A stretch of DNA of 64,000 nt from Riptortus pedestris (Eukaryota; Arthropoda; Insecta; Hemiptera; Alydidae), in NCBI GenBank assembly GCA_019009955.1, contig CM032232.1, positions 139,573,001-139,637,000 on the forward strand, written 5' to 3'. Below the pieces are notes generated by a model, which was not told the origin of the DNA, searched no databases, and was given only the letters and a program-made list of their open reading frames with translations. This document shows positions 12,075 through 22,526 of this stretch, in pieces (the first letter of the stretch is position 1; the number at the start of each line of letters is the position of its first letter). Both the position numbers and the translations under genes were made by a program.

Positions 12075-12078
<4 letters not shown>
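11431..12078 (-). pseudogene. Penelope-like reverse transcriptase fragment
   Basis: Open frame of about 215 codons. Motif A SFDVESLFTNVP is at residues 35-46 (counting from the TTG at 12060), motif B GLAMGSPLS at 89-97, and catalytic YVDD at 126-129. KLPFLDLLI and YRKPTATGRYLN follow. These order and motif variants are those of Penelope-like RTs. It is 5'-truncated: the frame stays open to 12078, where (TA)n begins, and fingers and N-terminal parts are absent. At the 3' side, after GRYLN, the frame leaves homology because of a deletion into the endonuclease. A bare fragment, not an active polymerase. Confidence 0.85.
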
Positions 12079-12118
<40 letters not shown>

Positions 12119-12133
<15 letters not shown>

Positions 12134-12193
12134 TTTTATTTGTGTCGATTACGACTTCAATACCTTATTTACCCAAATGGAAATCTGCTAAAA
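12119..12193 (+). mobile_element. H family, 3' terminal fragment
   Basis: After the TA and GT repeats comes GATTACGACTTCAATACC and TGGAAATCTGCTAA, a decayed H 3' end. So the right side of the PLE lies against an H (TA)n core. Confidence 0.5.
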
Positions 12194-12590
12194 TACGGAT
12201 CCATACCACATCCGTGATTCCCCATTTGAATTTACAGGGCGTAGGGAACATGGCTGCCTCGGTAATTACCTGTTCTACGAGAGGACTTGGACGATTCCGT
12301 GTGACTAACGAGGATAGAATTAAGGCTGACATTATGTTTAAGACATTCATCTTGAATGTCACAAAGTTATGATTGATAGTTTGTAGGATGGAAGCAGTCG
12401 ACAGCTCGCTCTTCCTTCTTGACAATGTTACCAGAGTCCCTGGCATTAGCACTACAGGTATGACAGACATTACTTCTAATCCAAATAAATTATATACTAA
12501 CATAATCGTATATAAGTGAGTTCTCATGTAGACCTTTTTTTTTTAAATCGCAGTCATGTTATTTATTGCTAGTCATATAAATAAAAGTCA
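12194..12590. other. Unrecognised non-repetitive DNA
   Basis: Locally less AT-rich. A 120-codon minus-strand open frame (12165-12527) exists but shows no motif I recognise and overlaps the H fragment. I leave it uncalled. Confidence 0.35.
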
Positions 12591-12599
12591 GCTTTCTTA

Positions 12600-13320
12600 A
12601 AAAGCCTGCCAACCTCTCACCGGAAAGAAAAACAATTAGTGTTTTTAAAGATAACATTAATTTTATTGAAAACTATTTACTATATCTACCACTATAATTT
12701 CTAATGAATCAGAATAATTTTTATTTCAACCAATCAAATTATAGCAGTCCAGCTTGGGGGAGGGGGATCAACAGAACATATTTGCATGCATGTCGTATAA
12801 TAAAGGTGCCTTGAAAACAATATTTGTAATTTAAGCTTTGAATAATGTGGATTATTATATAACAGAGTATTGTTTATATAACATGAGTAGAAGTGGGGAT
12901 TTTCTAAAGGCTGAAAACTGAAAAATGCAAATATCTCGGTTAATATTCAAGATAGAGAATAAATGTTTATAACAATATTAATAGTACATATAATTTGCAA
13001 TAAGATTGATTCTACGCAATGTTTCGATCCATATTTGGAGATATTTGGAATTTTCGATAATCCCCCTCCCACTGGTCCTATTTCAGCTATTAACGAACTT
13101 GATCTTTCTTTTTAGATAAAATGATTAAATATCGAGTTTGGTAACGATTAAACAAAAATTGCCACTGCTGGAGCGTTAACAGACAAATATATATAATTTT
13201 GAACGGACCCCATTTTCGTCTTCTTCGGGGTAGGATCGATGGACATTTGAATAAATTTTTCGAAAATCGCATCATGAGTACGACCTCAATAGCGAATTTC
13301 CCTCAAGGGAAACCTCCTAA
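12600..13320 (+). mobile_element. H family copy, 5' terminus not canonical
   Basis: Carries the 5' subtype with CAACC..CCGGAAAGAAAAACAATTA also seen (inverted) near 18720-18760 and 63620-63650. Then come AAATATCTCGGTTAATATTC, GTTAACGAACTTGATC and GCCACTGCTGGAGCGTTAACAGACA, a very short TA core (13187-13196) and the 3' block, ending CCCTCAAGGGAAACCTCCTAA. The first ~45 bp of a normal H are not found. Confidence 0.65.
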
Positions 13321-13403
13321 AACTATGAGCAAGGGCTGCATGAACTTTCCACGCCTTGGGTGGTGATCTCATCTCCCATATATACTCTCTTTCTAAGTAA
13401 AAA

Positions 13404-13856
13404 GTCCGTCACGCAGGGGCTGCGTAAACTAAGCAGATTTCCCACGTGAAGCTATACAATAGAGAAATCTCCATACGAGACCCCAACAGTTACGGCAAAG
13501 CCGAAAGCCGAACTAGCTTTTGGCGGGAGACTCAAACGTTCGTTATCGGCCCAAATTTAATAGAAATGCAAATATCTCGGTTAATATTCAAGATAGAGAA
13601 TAAATGTATAGAACAATAATATTTATAGTGCATATAATTTACAATAGTATTGGTTCTATACAATTTTTTGATCCGACCTATGGTAACGGAGATATTTTGA
13701 ATTTTCGAAAATCCCCCCTCTAAACCCCCCCCCTCCCAATGGTCCAATTTCACCTATTAACGAACTTGATCTGTCTTTTTGCATAAAACGTTTAAATATC
13801 GAGTTTGGTAACGATCAAACAAAAATTGCGACCGCTAAAGCGTTAACAGACAAATA

Positions 13857-13905
<49 letters not shown>

Positions 13906-13985
13906 GAACGGACCTCATTTTCATTATCTCCTGGGTAGGATCGATTGTCATTTGAAGAAAATTTTCGAAAACGACCTCAATAGCT
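13404..13985 (+). mobile_element. H family copy, 3'-truncated
   Basis: Starts GTCCGTCACGCAGGGGCTGCG after AAAAA. It has the subterminal CTAAGCAGATTTCCC, the subtype block CCGAACTAGCTTTTGGCGGG, and a (TA)n at 13857-13900. The 3' block stops at ACGACCTCAATAGCT, lacking the terminal hairpin. Confidence 0.75.
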
Positions 13986-14195
13986 CAATGAATACTCGCT
14001 GAATATTTGTATTACTAGAAAATGTTAAGAACAACAATTGTAGAACACCACTAGTGTAACAAGATTAGTTATATAACATTTTTGGACCCGACTCATAGTA
14101 ACAGAGTTATTTTGAATTTTCGAAATTCCTTCTCTTTAAACTTATTCCTGGATAGATTTCAGTGATAAACGAATATGATATTTGATCCATTTTTG
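13986..14195 (+). mobile_element. H-related diverged fragment
   Basis: Holds CAACAATTGTAGAACACCA, ACATTTTTGGACCCGACTCATAGTAAC and a decayed block equivalent to the H middle. The same variant recurs at 59000-59220. It abuts the PLE remnant. Confidence 0.45.
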
Positions 14196-14274
14196 AGGTG
14201 CTGGATGGTGAAGGAATTATTATCTCAGGTAAGAAAAAACGCCTCGTTCCTTCACTGTTCTTTATTCGTTGTGA

Positions 14275-14312
14275 CAGAGCGCTTTCAGAGCATTCGCTCC
14301 ATCATCAGTGCC
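14275..14312 (-). ncRNA. Hammerhead-like motif 2 (PLE-associated)
   Basis: Minus strand: CTGATGA (14302-14308), one T, stem II GGAGC/GCTCT (GAAT loop, one G-U), then GAAA (14283-14286) and GCGCTC. It has the same layout as motif 1, including the one-nucleotide insert, with different stem II bases. Confidence 0.35.
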
Positions 14313-14803
14313 CTGCTGGCAAACAAATACCATAAAAACGTTGTACAATATGTCATTTAATTGAGAAATTTAGAATATATATGTATATGTCGTTGGTCAA
14401 GAGTTGAAACATACAATTTTAAATTACAACCTACAAATTTTTTTATAAAAAATTAGTGTCCCAGTGAATATTTACAGAAATAAGAAAAACTATTTTCACA
14501 GATTAACATTAAAAATTAAAAAATTGTCAGTAGAATATATACAAAATTTCAATAAATAGTTAAAATAAATAAATGAATAAAAAATTAATATTTACAGTTA
14601 AAAAGTCGAAAATAGAATAAATAGTAAAAAACGAATAGTCCAATTAAAAATTAAAAAATGAAGGAACAACCACCGGAGGGCTACAGAAAGCAATACATAC
14701 AAAAAACGTAAAAGAAGAAAAATAGAAAAGCGAGACAATGACTAACCTCTTCACAATGATGTGACAGGAACCAAGGATTCCCTGTGACTGAGGCCTCGGG
14801 ACC

Positions 14804-15400
14804 TCCCCACGCAACCCCTATTTCAAGTTCATTGAGTTCTGGGGACGCTATGTTGATGATATTCTTATCGTTTTTAAAGGTACCATGCTAGAACTTAATG
14901 GGCTGCACTCGTACCTGAATAGTTGCCATGATACAATAAAGTACACCCTGGAAGTAGAGCAGCATAATAAGCTGTGCTACCTAGATTTAGAGATAGAGAA
15001 GCGAGGTAGTGGCCATTCTTTTAGTATTTTTAGGAAGAGGTCATCGACAGACCTGATAATACCGGCGGATTCTTTCCACCACCCCCAATACAAGATGTCA
15101 GGCCTGATTTTCCTCGTAGACAGGCTGTTAAATGTGCCGTTGGATGAAAAGAACTATGAATCTGAGCTGCGCAACATCAAGTGCATAGCATCCAACAACG
15201 GCTACAAGTCCAGAAGAGGCTCCGTCGGAAGTTGACCATGGATTTGGACGGTCAGATGAACCGAAATAAGGATGTACGTTTCCCTCTTTCTATTCCGTAT
15301 CTGGGCTCTGTGTCTCATAAGATTGGAAATAAACTCAAGACACTCGGGATGACGACTGCTTTCAAAAGTCGACAACTCTTTGAAAGCAATGCTCCCGAAG
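14804..15400 (+). pseudogene. PLE reverse transcriptase C-terminal part, frameshifted
   Basis: Right after the left arm the frame reads ..FIEFWGRYVDDILIVFKG.., giving the YVDD catalytic motif (motif C) without motifs A and B. The thumb region (..LCYLDLEIEKRG.., ..IKCIASNNGYKS..) runs to a stop at 15235. Homologous sequence continues in the next frame from about 15225 (LRRKLT.., RFPLSIPYLGSVSHKIGNKL), so there is a frameshift near 15225 and another near 15400 into the endonuclease frame. 5'-truncated and inactive. Confidence 0.75.
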
Positions 15401-15727
15401 GTCAAGGATCCTGTTGACTCACTGAAAAAGTCGGGAGTGTACAGGGTAACATGCTCTAGCTGTGAGGCATCGTACATTGGTCAAAGTGGGAGAAAGATTA
15501 GAACCCGCCTGAAAGAGCATGTTACCAGAGACACAGAGTTCCATGCCCACACCAAGAAGGAGGGTCATGATAAATCTGTTATAAAGTATGAGCTGCTCTT
15601 CGAAGCAAAAAAAGGCAAGAACCTGTGCATAGCCGAAAACCTATTCATAAAGCTAGATAGGATGAAAAAAGGAGGCCTGAATATTAATAAGACGGGAGAA
15701 GGAACCAGGTTGAGGCATGTGTCGTAA
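15380..15727 (+). pseudogene. PLE GIY-YIG endonuclease domain
   Basis: 115-codon frame. SGVYRVTCSSC at residues 18-28 gives the first strand and a CxxC pair; SYIG at 31-34; an Arg-containing helix RKIRTRLKEH at 38-47; a Glu in CIAEN (86) and Asn in GLNIN (101, 103) match the usual GIY-YIG catalytic set. In PLEs this domain nicks target DNA. The domain itself is uninterrupted, but it is separated from the RT by a frameshift, so the polyprotein is broken. It ends 20 bp before the right inverted arm. Confidence 0.85.
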
Positions 15728-16106
15728 ACCTCTCTCATGGCTCTCCGGTCCCGAGGCCTCAGTCACAGGGAATCCTTGGTTCCTGTCACATCATTGTGAA
15801 GAGGTTAGTCATTGTCTCGCTTTTCTATTTTTCTTCTTTTACGTTTTTTGTATGTATTGCTTTCTGTAGCTCCTCCGTTGGTTGTTCCTTCATTTTTTAA
15901 TTTTTATTTATTCTATTTTAGACTTTTTAACTGTAAATATTCATTTTTTATTCATTTATTTATTTTAACTATTTATTGTAATTGTGTATATATTCTACTG
16001 ACAAGTTTTTAATTTTTAATTTTAATCTGTGAAAATAGTTTTTCTTATTTCTGTAAATATTCACTGGGACACTATTTTTTTATAAAAAAAGTTTTAAGTT
16101 GTAATA

Positions 16107-16213
16107 TAAAAGGGAAATCAGCTATTGAGGTCGTACTCATGATGCGAGTTTCGAAACATTTCTTCAAATGTCCATCGATCCTACCCAGGAGATGACGTAA
16201 ATGAGGTCCGTTC

Positions 16214-16260
<47 letters not shown>

Positions 16261-16912
16261 TGTTAACGCTCTAGCGGTCGCAATTTTTGTTTGATCGTTA
16301 CGAAACTCGATATTTAACCGTTTTATGTAAAAAGACAGATCAAGTCGTTAATGGCTGAAATCGGACAAGAGGGGGGGGGTTAGAGGGGGGATTTTCAAAA
16401 ATTCAAAATATCTCCGTTATTATGCATCGGATCGAAAAAGTGTATAGAACCAATCTTATTGCAAATTAAATTTACTATAAATATTGTTATATACATTTAT
16501 TCTCTATCTTGAATAGTAACAGAGATATTTGCATTTTTATGAAGTCTGTGGTCGGGTATAGTTCGGATTACGTCGGCCATCTTCGTCATTTCTCGGCTCA
16601 GGTGGAAGCTTCTTCTAACCTGTCGTTTCTAACCTTACCTTACCTTCTTTACTTTGTGAGATTCATGCAAATACGTTCTGTTCATCCGCCCCCCCCCCTT
16701 CTTTAGTTCTTGGACTACTAAAATTTGAGTTATTAAAATATAAATTATTCTTACAATTCAGAAGCCGTTTCAGTTGGGAATTTATTTTAATTAACTGAAA
16801 GATTTCTCATTATCTAATCACGGTGGCATTGTGTTACCAGTATGCAGATTTCTCTATTGTAAAACTTCACTGGGGAAATCTGCTTAGTTTATGCAGCCTC
16901 TGCGTGACGCAC
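16107..16912 (-). mobile_element. H family, near-complete long subtype
   Basis: Minus-strand copy from AAAGGGAAATCAGC (3' hairpin half lost) through the 3' block, (TA)n (16219-16255), CTCTAGCGGTCGC, TTAATGGCTGAAATC, G-run and GAGATATTTGCATTT. The long 5' block shared with 2211-2700 follows, then GGGGAAATCTGCTTAG and CTGCGTGACGCAC, then a T run. Its high similarity in block order to the copy at 2211 defines the long subtype (~800 bp). Confidence 0.8.
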
Positions 16913-16914
16913 TT

Positions 16915-17060
16915 TTTTTTTTTCTCAACTCAAACATTAAGCGAGTAATTCGTACATTCTGTTTTTCAGTCCGAATACGTGGTAAGATGAGATCACTTGC
17001 TAGTCATATCAGCACGTGGGAAATCTGCTTAGTTTACGCAGCCCCTGCGTTAATGACTTT
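16915..17060 (-). mobile_element. H family, 5' end fragment
   Basis: Holds CACGTGGGAAATCTGCTTAG and TTTACGCAGCCCCTGCG followed by a decayed TTAATGACTTT in place of TGACGGACTTT. It directly follows the previous copy on the same strand, an example of end-to-end stacking. Confidence 0.65.
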
Positions 17061-18136
17061 CTTTCTTTTGGCAGATTTCGTAGCTCTGATATCCTTTCAG
17101 CTCTATTTGGAATTATCCCATTCCTCCGACTTGAATGGCGGAGTGAGCTGGTTTTCTATACGTTGAGTACCCCAAGACTTTGATTATAATATTGATAACG
17201 AGTGTCGAAGTCTACGAGTATATTTAAACAAAATATTTTGTTGAAATAAATCTAAATAAATTTGTCACGACGTATGTATTTAACATAATTTTTACGGGTG
17301 ATGCGAGCAGAAATAAAGCCACTTTATAAATATTAATACTTATATTAATATTACATAATACATTGAATGTTGGCTCATTTTTATTCCCCACGAGGAAAAG
17401 AAAATATATAAAAACAAAAAAAAAATGGAATTCCATTATAAATATATTAATACTCGTTGAACAAACTTGCTGCCGAAGAGGGAAAGTTAAATCGGCATGC
17501 AGTTATTAATATGAATGCAATAAGCAAGCCCAGCGTTATGAATTATTCAGGGAAAACTTTCTGTTGAAAAAAAGAAATTGGAGTAGACTGTGAGGGATTT
17601 CCAAGTTTATTAACAATTATATAATTACAGGAGTTTATATCCGTTTGCTTACTAATTACTAATTGCTTTGAAACATAAATAAATATTTTATTTAGGGTAA
17701 TGCCGAATCTTCTGGTGAGACATTGTCTCAGGGGTATAGTCATTAAAATCCTAAAAACTTACCCGACAGAGGACATTTTTGAAACGTATTTAATTATTTA
17801 TGGTTATTCTGCTTCTACCCGAAAGGTTAGTTGCAGACAAAGAATTTTATATTACATTAAAATCGTTTACTGTCTTAAGGAACTTAAATAGCTTTTGAAC
17901 AGTGTTTTCTTCATTCTTCAGAATTTCGTCTAGAGAAGTCCCGAGATTGTGCATTCTTCTGGCTTTGTTCGAGAAAGAGCTAAATGAACTAACACATGTT
18001 CTACAGCCAGTTTGGAGTCAGAATGTTGGATGATTGGATAAAAAGATTCTTCAGGAGGTATGAATGTGTGTGTGCCTTACAATAGGCATATTTATAGTGG
18101 TGGGGATGAGGAATGTAGTGGAACCAACGCTTTTTA
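17061..18136. other. Unrecognised unique DNA
   Basis: AT-rich, with several open frames under 80 codons and no recognised domain or repeat family. Confidence 0.4.
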
Positions 18137-18913
18137 TTAGCAGCTATTGAGGGTGTACTCATGACGTGATTTTCGAAATTTTTCTTCAAATGTCCATCGA
18201 TCTTACCTAGGAGATGACGAAAATGAGGTCCGTTCAAAACTGTATATATGTATCTATCTATCTATCTATCTATCTATATATTTGTCTGTTACCGCTCTAG
18301 CGGTCGCAATTTTTGTTTAATCGTTACCTGGGGGGGTTTAGAGGGAAAGAATTTTGAAAATTCAAAATATCTCCGTTATTATAAGTCGGATAGAAAAGAT
18401 GTATAGAATCAATCTTATTAAAAATTAAATGTACTATAATTAATGTTATATACATTTATTGTCTATCTTGAATATTAACCGAGATATTTACATTTTTCAG
18501 TTTTCAGCCTTCAGTAAACCCCCACTTCTACTAGTGTTACATAAAAAATGCTCTGTTATATAATAAAAGATATTAATTGAAGCCTAAATACCAAATATTG
18601 TTTGTTTTTGGATTACTAAAATTTGAGTGATTGAGATAAAACTGATTCTGATTCATTAAAAATTACAGCACTAGCTTTAGTAAATTGTTTTTAATAAAAT
18701 TAATATGTTATATTCAGATATATTTCATTAATTGTTTGTCTTTCCTGCCTATCTATGCAGCGCTACGTGGTTGGCTTGCCTGTTTGTTTACAATCAGCCT
18801 TGCATTGTACATTTACTAAGCATTCACGGTTGTGTTACCTGTATGTATATTTATCTATTATAAACCTACGGGTGAGAAATCTGCTTAGTTTACGCAGCCC
18901 CTTCGTGACGGAC
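18137..18913 (-). mobile_element. H family copy with (CTAT)n core
   Basis: Begins TTAGCAGCTATTGAGG, so the 3' hairpin has collapsed to a single arm. The core here is (CTAT)n at 18250-18280 instead of long (TA)n. The body is normal, and the 5' subtype is CCTGTTTGTTTACAATCAGCC. It ends GAAATCTGCTTAGTTTACGC and CGTGACGGAC. Confidence 0.75.
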
Positions 18914-19255
18914 TTTCGATGTTTAATGAAGGACTGTCCACACAAGAGGATCAAACAGAATATCACAAAGTACTGTCTCTAATTCCAGTTCCATTGTGAT
19001 TATACAATCTGTGTTTGTATATTTTTTTCTGGGTGAAATAATATGCTCCAAAATTTACTACATCTATAATCTTTTTCTCTGTTTACGTTTTTTGCGTGTT
19101 GCTATAGTTGCTTCTTAAACGAAACAGTACGACTTCTTTATGGCGGTAACTTCTGGATGATGTTTCCCTTTTCGTGATATTTGGTTTAATTTTTACTAAA
19201 TTGCTATTCGATGATAGCCATCTTGTGTTGCACTCAGAATACGTTTTTTATAATG

Positions 19256-19260
<5 letters not shown>
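18914..19260. other. Unrecognised DNA
   Basis: No repeat or coding signature seen between two H copies. Confidence 0.4.
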
Positions 19261-19308
<48 letters not shown>

Positions 19309-19535
19309 TCTTGAGCGGTCGATATTTTTGTTTCATGATTACCAAACTCTATTTTAAAGACTTGTGTATGACTTGAGATCATATGAAACGCAACCATAGG
19401 GAGGGGGGCGATTTAGAAGGCAGTGATTCCAAAAAGTCCAATTATTTCCGTTATTATATGTAGGATCGAAAAATTGTAAATAAGGAATAGTATGGCAAAT
19501 TTAATTTCCTATTAATGGTGTTAACATGAATATTA

Positions 19536-20354
19536 TTTTATTTATTAATTTAATTTAAATGAGTTCCGCAACGCAGGCAATTTACTCATTCAAGTGTCAT
19601 TTAAAAGTGAAATGCAAAAAAAGACAAACAACAACAACAAACGGAAAAACAGTGATCTTTGGCAAATGATTTTTGAAGCATATAAGGTGATATGAAGCAA
19701 ACGATATTATACGATATGGAAACATCAGGGTAATGATCATTATATATAAATGAAAATGTAACTATAGAAAAGGGGAGGGAAGAAAAATTAAATAAATAAA
19801 AAAAAATTAGGAAAAGGGATAACCAAAAAAAAAATAAAAAATAAAATAAAATAAAAAACAAAATAAATAATATTAAAGTTTATACACCCTACTAATATAG
19901 GAAATAAGTGAAGAGTGGTGTGTAGAAAGTGTAGATTATAATGTGTAATATATGTTGGTGTCTTTTAGATGTTCAATGACTGAGTCTATGTAATCACTGT
20001 TAGCAGTCAAAAGTTCCTGCAAGTCATGTGGAATGTCTAAATTGACTCTTGGTCGACAGTCAGTCAATATGTGTTGTACAGCTAAAATTTCGTTCCAATG
20101 TCTACAAGTCGGTGTGTCCTTGTTTGTCATTAAGTGTCCGTGGGTCAGCAAGGAATGGCCAATGCGAAGTCTGGTCAGCACAACTTCCTCTCTTCGTGTG
20201 CTCCTGTTGCTTGATGGCCATTCCTTAACCGTTCATTTTATTTGTCTTAGTTTATTGTAGTTTGTGTTATCCCAAGATTGCTGCCACTACTGTTGTAGTG
20301 CCTTAATGCATGAAAGTACAGACATCGACAGATTAGCCAATTGTACTGTAGAAA
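19536..20354 (-). mobile_element. 5'-truncated non-LTR retrotransposon with 13-bp target duplication
   Basis: Flanked by AACATGAATATTA at 19523-19535 and 20355-20367, a 13-bp direct repeat typical of LINE target-site duplications. The insertion interrupts an H copy. On the minus strand it holds the C-terminal coding end, an A-rich 3' UTR and a TTAAATTAATAAATAAAA-like tail next to the left duplication. That orientation agrees with target-primed reverse transcription and 5' truncation. Confidence 0.75.
19936..20236 (-). pseudogene. LINE polyprotein C-terminal fragment
   Basis: Reads EWPSSNRSTRREEVVLTRLR then IGHSLLTHGHLM, a cysteine/histidine segment (TCRHWNEILAVQHILTDC), and a ~40-residue tail to a stop at 19936. 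The RLRIGHSLLTHGHLM and HIL.DC patterns follow RNase H in polyproteins of RNase H-bearing non-LTR elements (I/R1/LOA-type). RT and RNase H are absent because of 5' truncation. An in-frame stop lies just upstream of about 20236. Confidence 0.75.
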
Positions 20355-20600
20355 AACATGAATATTAACAAATATATTTGCATTTTTTGGTTTCCTGCCT
20401 TCAGTAAACTTTAGTTATCGACTATAACAATAAGCGAATGGTTCATGAAATGTTTTACTTCATGTTTAAATACCAAATATTGTTTTCAACCAATCTATTA
20501 TTAGTAGATGAGATACATGAAAATACGTTGTGTGTCAACTTCAACAAATCCACAGTGGGTTTAGTTTAGTTCTTGTGGGAATTTGAATTTTCTGGGGAAA

Positions 20601-21024
20601 GTCCGTCACGCTGGTGCTGCGTAAACTAAGCAGATTTCCCTCGTAAAGTTATACAATAGAGAAATCTCCATTCGAGTGCCGATCAGTTACGTGAATTGCC
20701 GAACTAGCTTTTGGCGGGAACCATAGCTCGTCCGTTACACTTAATAGAAATGCAAATATCTCGGTTAATATTCAAGATAGAGAATAAATGTATATAACAA
20801 TATTTATGGTAAATTTAGTTTTCAATAATATTGGTTTTATACAATTTTTCGATCTGACGTATAGTAACGGAGATATTTTCGAAAATCCACCCTCTAACCC
20901 CCCCCCCCTCCCACTGATCCCATTTCAGCCGTTAACGAACTTGATCTTTCTTTTTACATCTAACGATTAAATACCGAGTTTGGTGACGATTAAACAAAAA
21001 TTGCGACCGCTAGAGTGTTAACAG

Positions 21025-21077
<53 letters not shown>

Positions 21078-21220
21078 TGTTAACACTCTCAAGTTCGTTA
21101 ACGGCTGAAATCGGATGAGTGGAGGGGGGGTAGGATCGACGGATATTTGAAGAAATTTTTCGAAAATCGCGTCAAGAATACGACCTCAATAGCTGATTTC
21201 ACGTAAGGGAAATCTGCTAA
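20601..21220 (+). mobile_element. H family copy with fold-back core
   Basis: Starts GTCCGTCACGCTGGTGCTGCG, with subtype block CCGAACTAGCTTTTGGCGGG, and ends CACGTAAGGGAAATCTGCTAA. The centre is abnormal. After AGAGTGTTAACAGACAAATA and (TA)n, the inverted sequence TATTTGTTTGTTAACACTCT follows, then GTTAACGGCTGAAATCGG and a G run in minus sense, before the plus-strand 3' block resumes at about 21131. The (TA)n is thus the centre of a palindrome. Confidence 0.75.
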
Positions 21221-21295
21221 CCATTAAAAGTATCTCGATTATTATGAGTCGGATTGATATATGTTACAGAACCATTCTTGTTAAAGTATTCATAA

Positions 21296-21511
21296 GGGGC
21301 TCAGGTTAGCCATGTGAGTTAAAGGTGTTAGCTTTAACTCACATGGTAAACTTAGAGTGGCGAGTTCGATTCCCGCCTGGGCAACAGGAATTTATTTAGT
21401 GACGGAACTCACTAAATAAAATCCTTAGTCACACCTTGGCTAGAAAAGGGTGGTAACCTGTTTGTCCCAATTAGCCTTAGTAGCATAAAGTGGATGTTAA
21501 TAACTAAATAA
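21296..21511 (+). mobile_element. tRNA-like SINE S1, copy 2
   Basis: A clear full copy. GGGGCTCAGGTTAGCCATG begins it, GAGTTCGATTCCCGCC is the B-box-like segment, then GTGACGGAACTCACTAAATA, CACCTTGGCTAGAAAAGG, and a TTAATAACTAAATAAA end. The pairing of 5' GCTCAGG with CCTGGGC recalls a tRNA acceptor stem. Confidence 0.8.
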
Positions 21512-21540
21512 ACTATTTATGTTCGACTATTGTTGTTATA

Positions 21541-21725
21541 ATTTTTTTCTAACTCAATTATAAAGCGAATTATTCGCACTTTTTTGTTTTCTGTCATCAG
21601 TAATCACCCAATTCGGGATTTTATTAAGAATTACAGAATATATTGTGAGATGATATCTGTTGTGTGTCATTCCAGCTTGTGGAGAATCTGCTAAGTTTAC
21701 GCAGTCCCTACGTGACGGATTATTT
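21541..21725 (-). mobile_element. H family, 5' end fragment
   Basis: Ends GGAGAATCTGCTAAGTTTACG, CAGTCCCTACGTGACGGA. The ~150 bp before it resemble the subtype at 34860-34951 and 16915-17010. Confidence 0.55.
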
Positions 21726-22360
21726 ATTAGCAAGGATTATAAAATACATTTTTTAAATTTTGAAGATTTAATTATTCAGAATCATGGTTAATGTTGTAAT
21801 TTGTAGTACTTGAGTTCTTAGTGGTTATCTCGGTGTTCTGACCGATGGATACCAGAGTAGGACACTCAGACGAGATAAATCTTGGAAGAAGTGGTTGTAG
21901 ATTAATTGCTTTATGTATATTTGGCAAAGTGAAATGGGATTGAGATGAAGAGGAGCTGGAAGGTGGTGAGAAACCCCGCTCCCGGGCAAATTATATTTGC
22001 GGCCTATCAACACAACAAGTGGTCGCCCCCCTTTCCCCGCCAGATAGCGTCCCAACTTCTTCAATTTTTCATTTTTCCCTATCGCGGTTTTAAGTAGCTA
22101 TTACTTGGAATTCGGCCTCCGCGGGGCCATCAATCTAGAAATATAGCTCCCTCGAAGGCTATAAAGTGTCCCGCTCCAATTTATATCCGCCACAACAGCC
22201 CAACAAAAAAAGCGAAAGCCAAAGGCTGATGAAAGCAAACGAAGGGATACTGATGCGGTCGTTTCTTTGTTGGTATCGACGAAAAACTCTCTAAGAAATC
22301 ATAATTCATAATTTATATGGCGGAAGGTCAAGATAAGGAAAATTCAAATTATTTATGAAA
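21726..22360. other. Unique DNA with a GC-richer island
   Basis: 22060-22230 (TCGCGGTTTTAAGTAGC.., CGGCCTCCGCGGGGCC..) is less AT-rich than its surroundings and not repeated in the window. A 79-codon minus frame (21825-22064) shows no known domain. It may be host single-copy DNA. Confidence 0.35.
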
Positions 22361-22364
22361 TCAT

Positions 22365-22420
22365 TTTATTGCCTTACTATTTTCGTGCCCAGTAGACACC
22401 TCATCAGAATTACAATGCAA
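22365..22420 (-). ncRNA. Hammerhead-like motif 3
   Basis: Minus strand: CTGATGA (22401-22407), one G, stem II GTGTC/GGCAC (one G-U), GAAA (22381-22384). A distal stem I match ATTG/CAAT is possible; stem III is poor. No PLE coding sequence is recognised beside it. Confidence 0.35.
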
Positions 22421-22526
22421 CGCGGAATAAATATAATAACTATATATTGTGGTATGACCTCCCCCTACCTGCGTCAGGCATAGCAATATGACATGTCTGT
22501 TTTTTACAATCAATAAGAAAGTAAAA

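Larger units (their letters stand above)
14196..16106 (+). mobile_element. Penelope-like element with inverted terminal arms
   Basis: A decayed PLE. Left arm about 14417-14803 and right arm about 15747-16106 are reverse complements. Inner ends meet at GGCCTCGGGACC and GGTCCCGAGGCC; outer ends at AATTAC and GTAATA. Between them lie RT and GIY-YIG remnants on the plus strand. Penelope-type elements are known for terminal repeats in direct or inverted orientation. To the left (14275-14312) is a hammerhead-like motif. The right arm abuts an H copy. Confidence 0.75.
19262..20560 (-). mobile_element. H family copy interrupted by a LINE fragment
   Basis: Right part of (TA)n at 19262-19300, then TTGAGCGGTCGATATTTTTG, GGATCGAAAAATTG and so on to 19535. 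The H body resumes at 20355 with ATATTTGCATTTTTTGG and ACCAAATATTGTTTTCAACC to about 20560. The gap is the LINE insertion at 19536-20354. Both termini are missing. Confidence 0.6.

Noticed and set aside
12165..12527. 120-codon minus-strand frame
   Set aside because: It ends inside an H 3' fragment and shows no domain, so chance is likely.
16509..16706. Open frames inside H copies (2395-2730, 16509-16706, 56351-56614)
   Set aside because: They fall in homologous H blocks on either strand and are broken in most copies. H shows no conserved protein.
21296..21511. A tRNA gene from the GTTCGATTCCC box
   Set aside because: The cloverleaf is incomplete and the same sequence recurs with a conserved non-tRNA body and tail, so it is a SINE.
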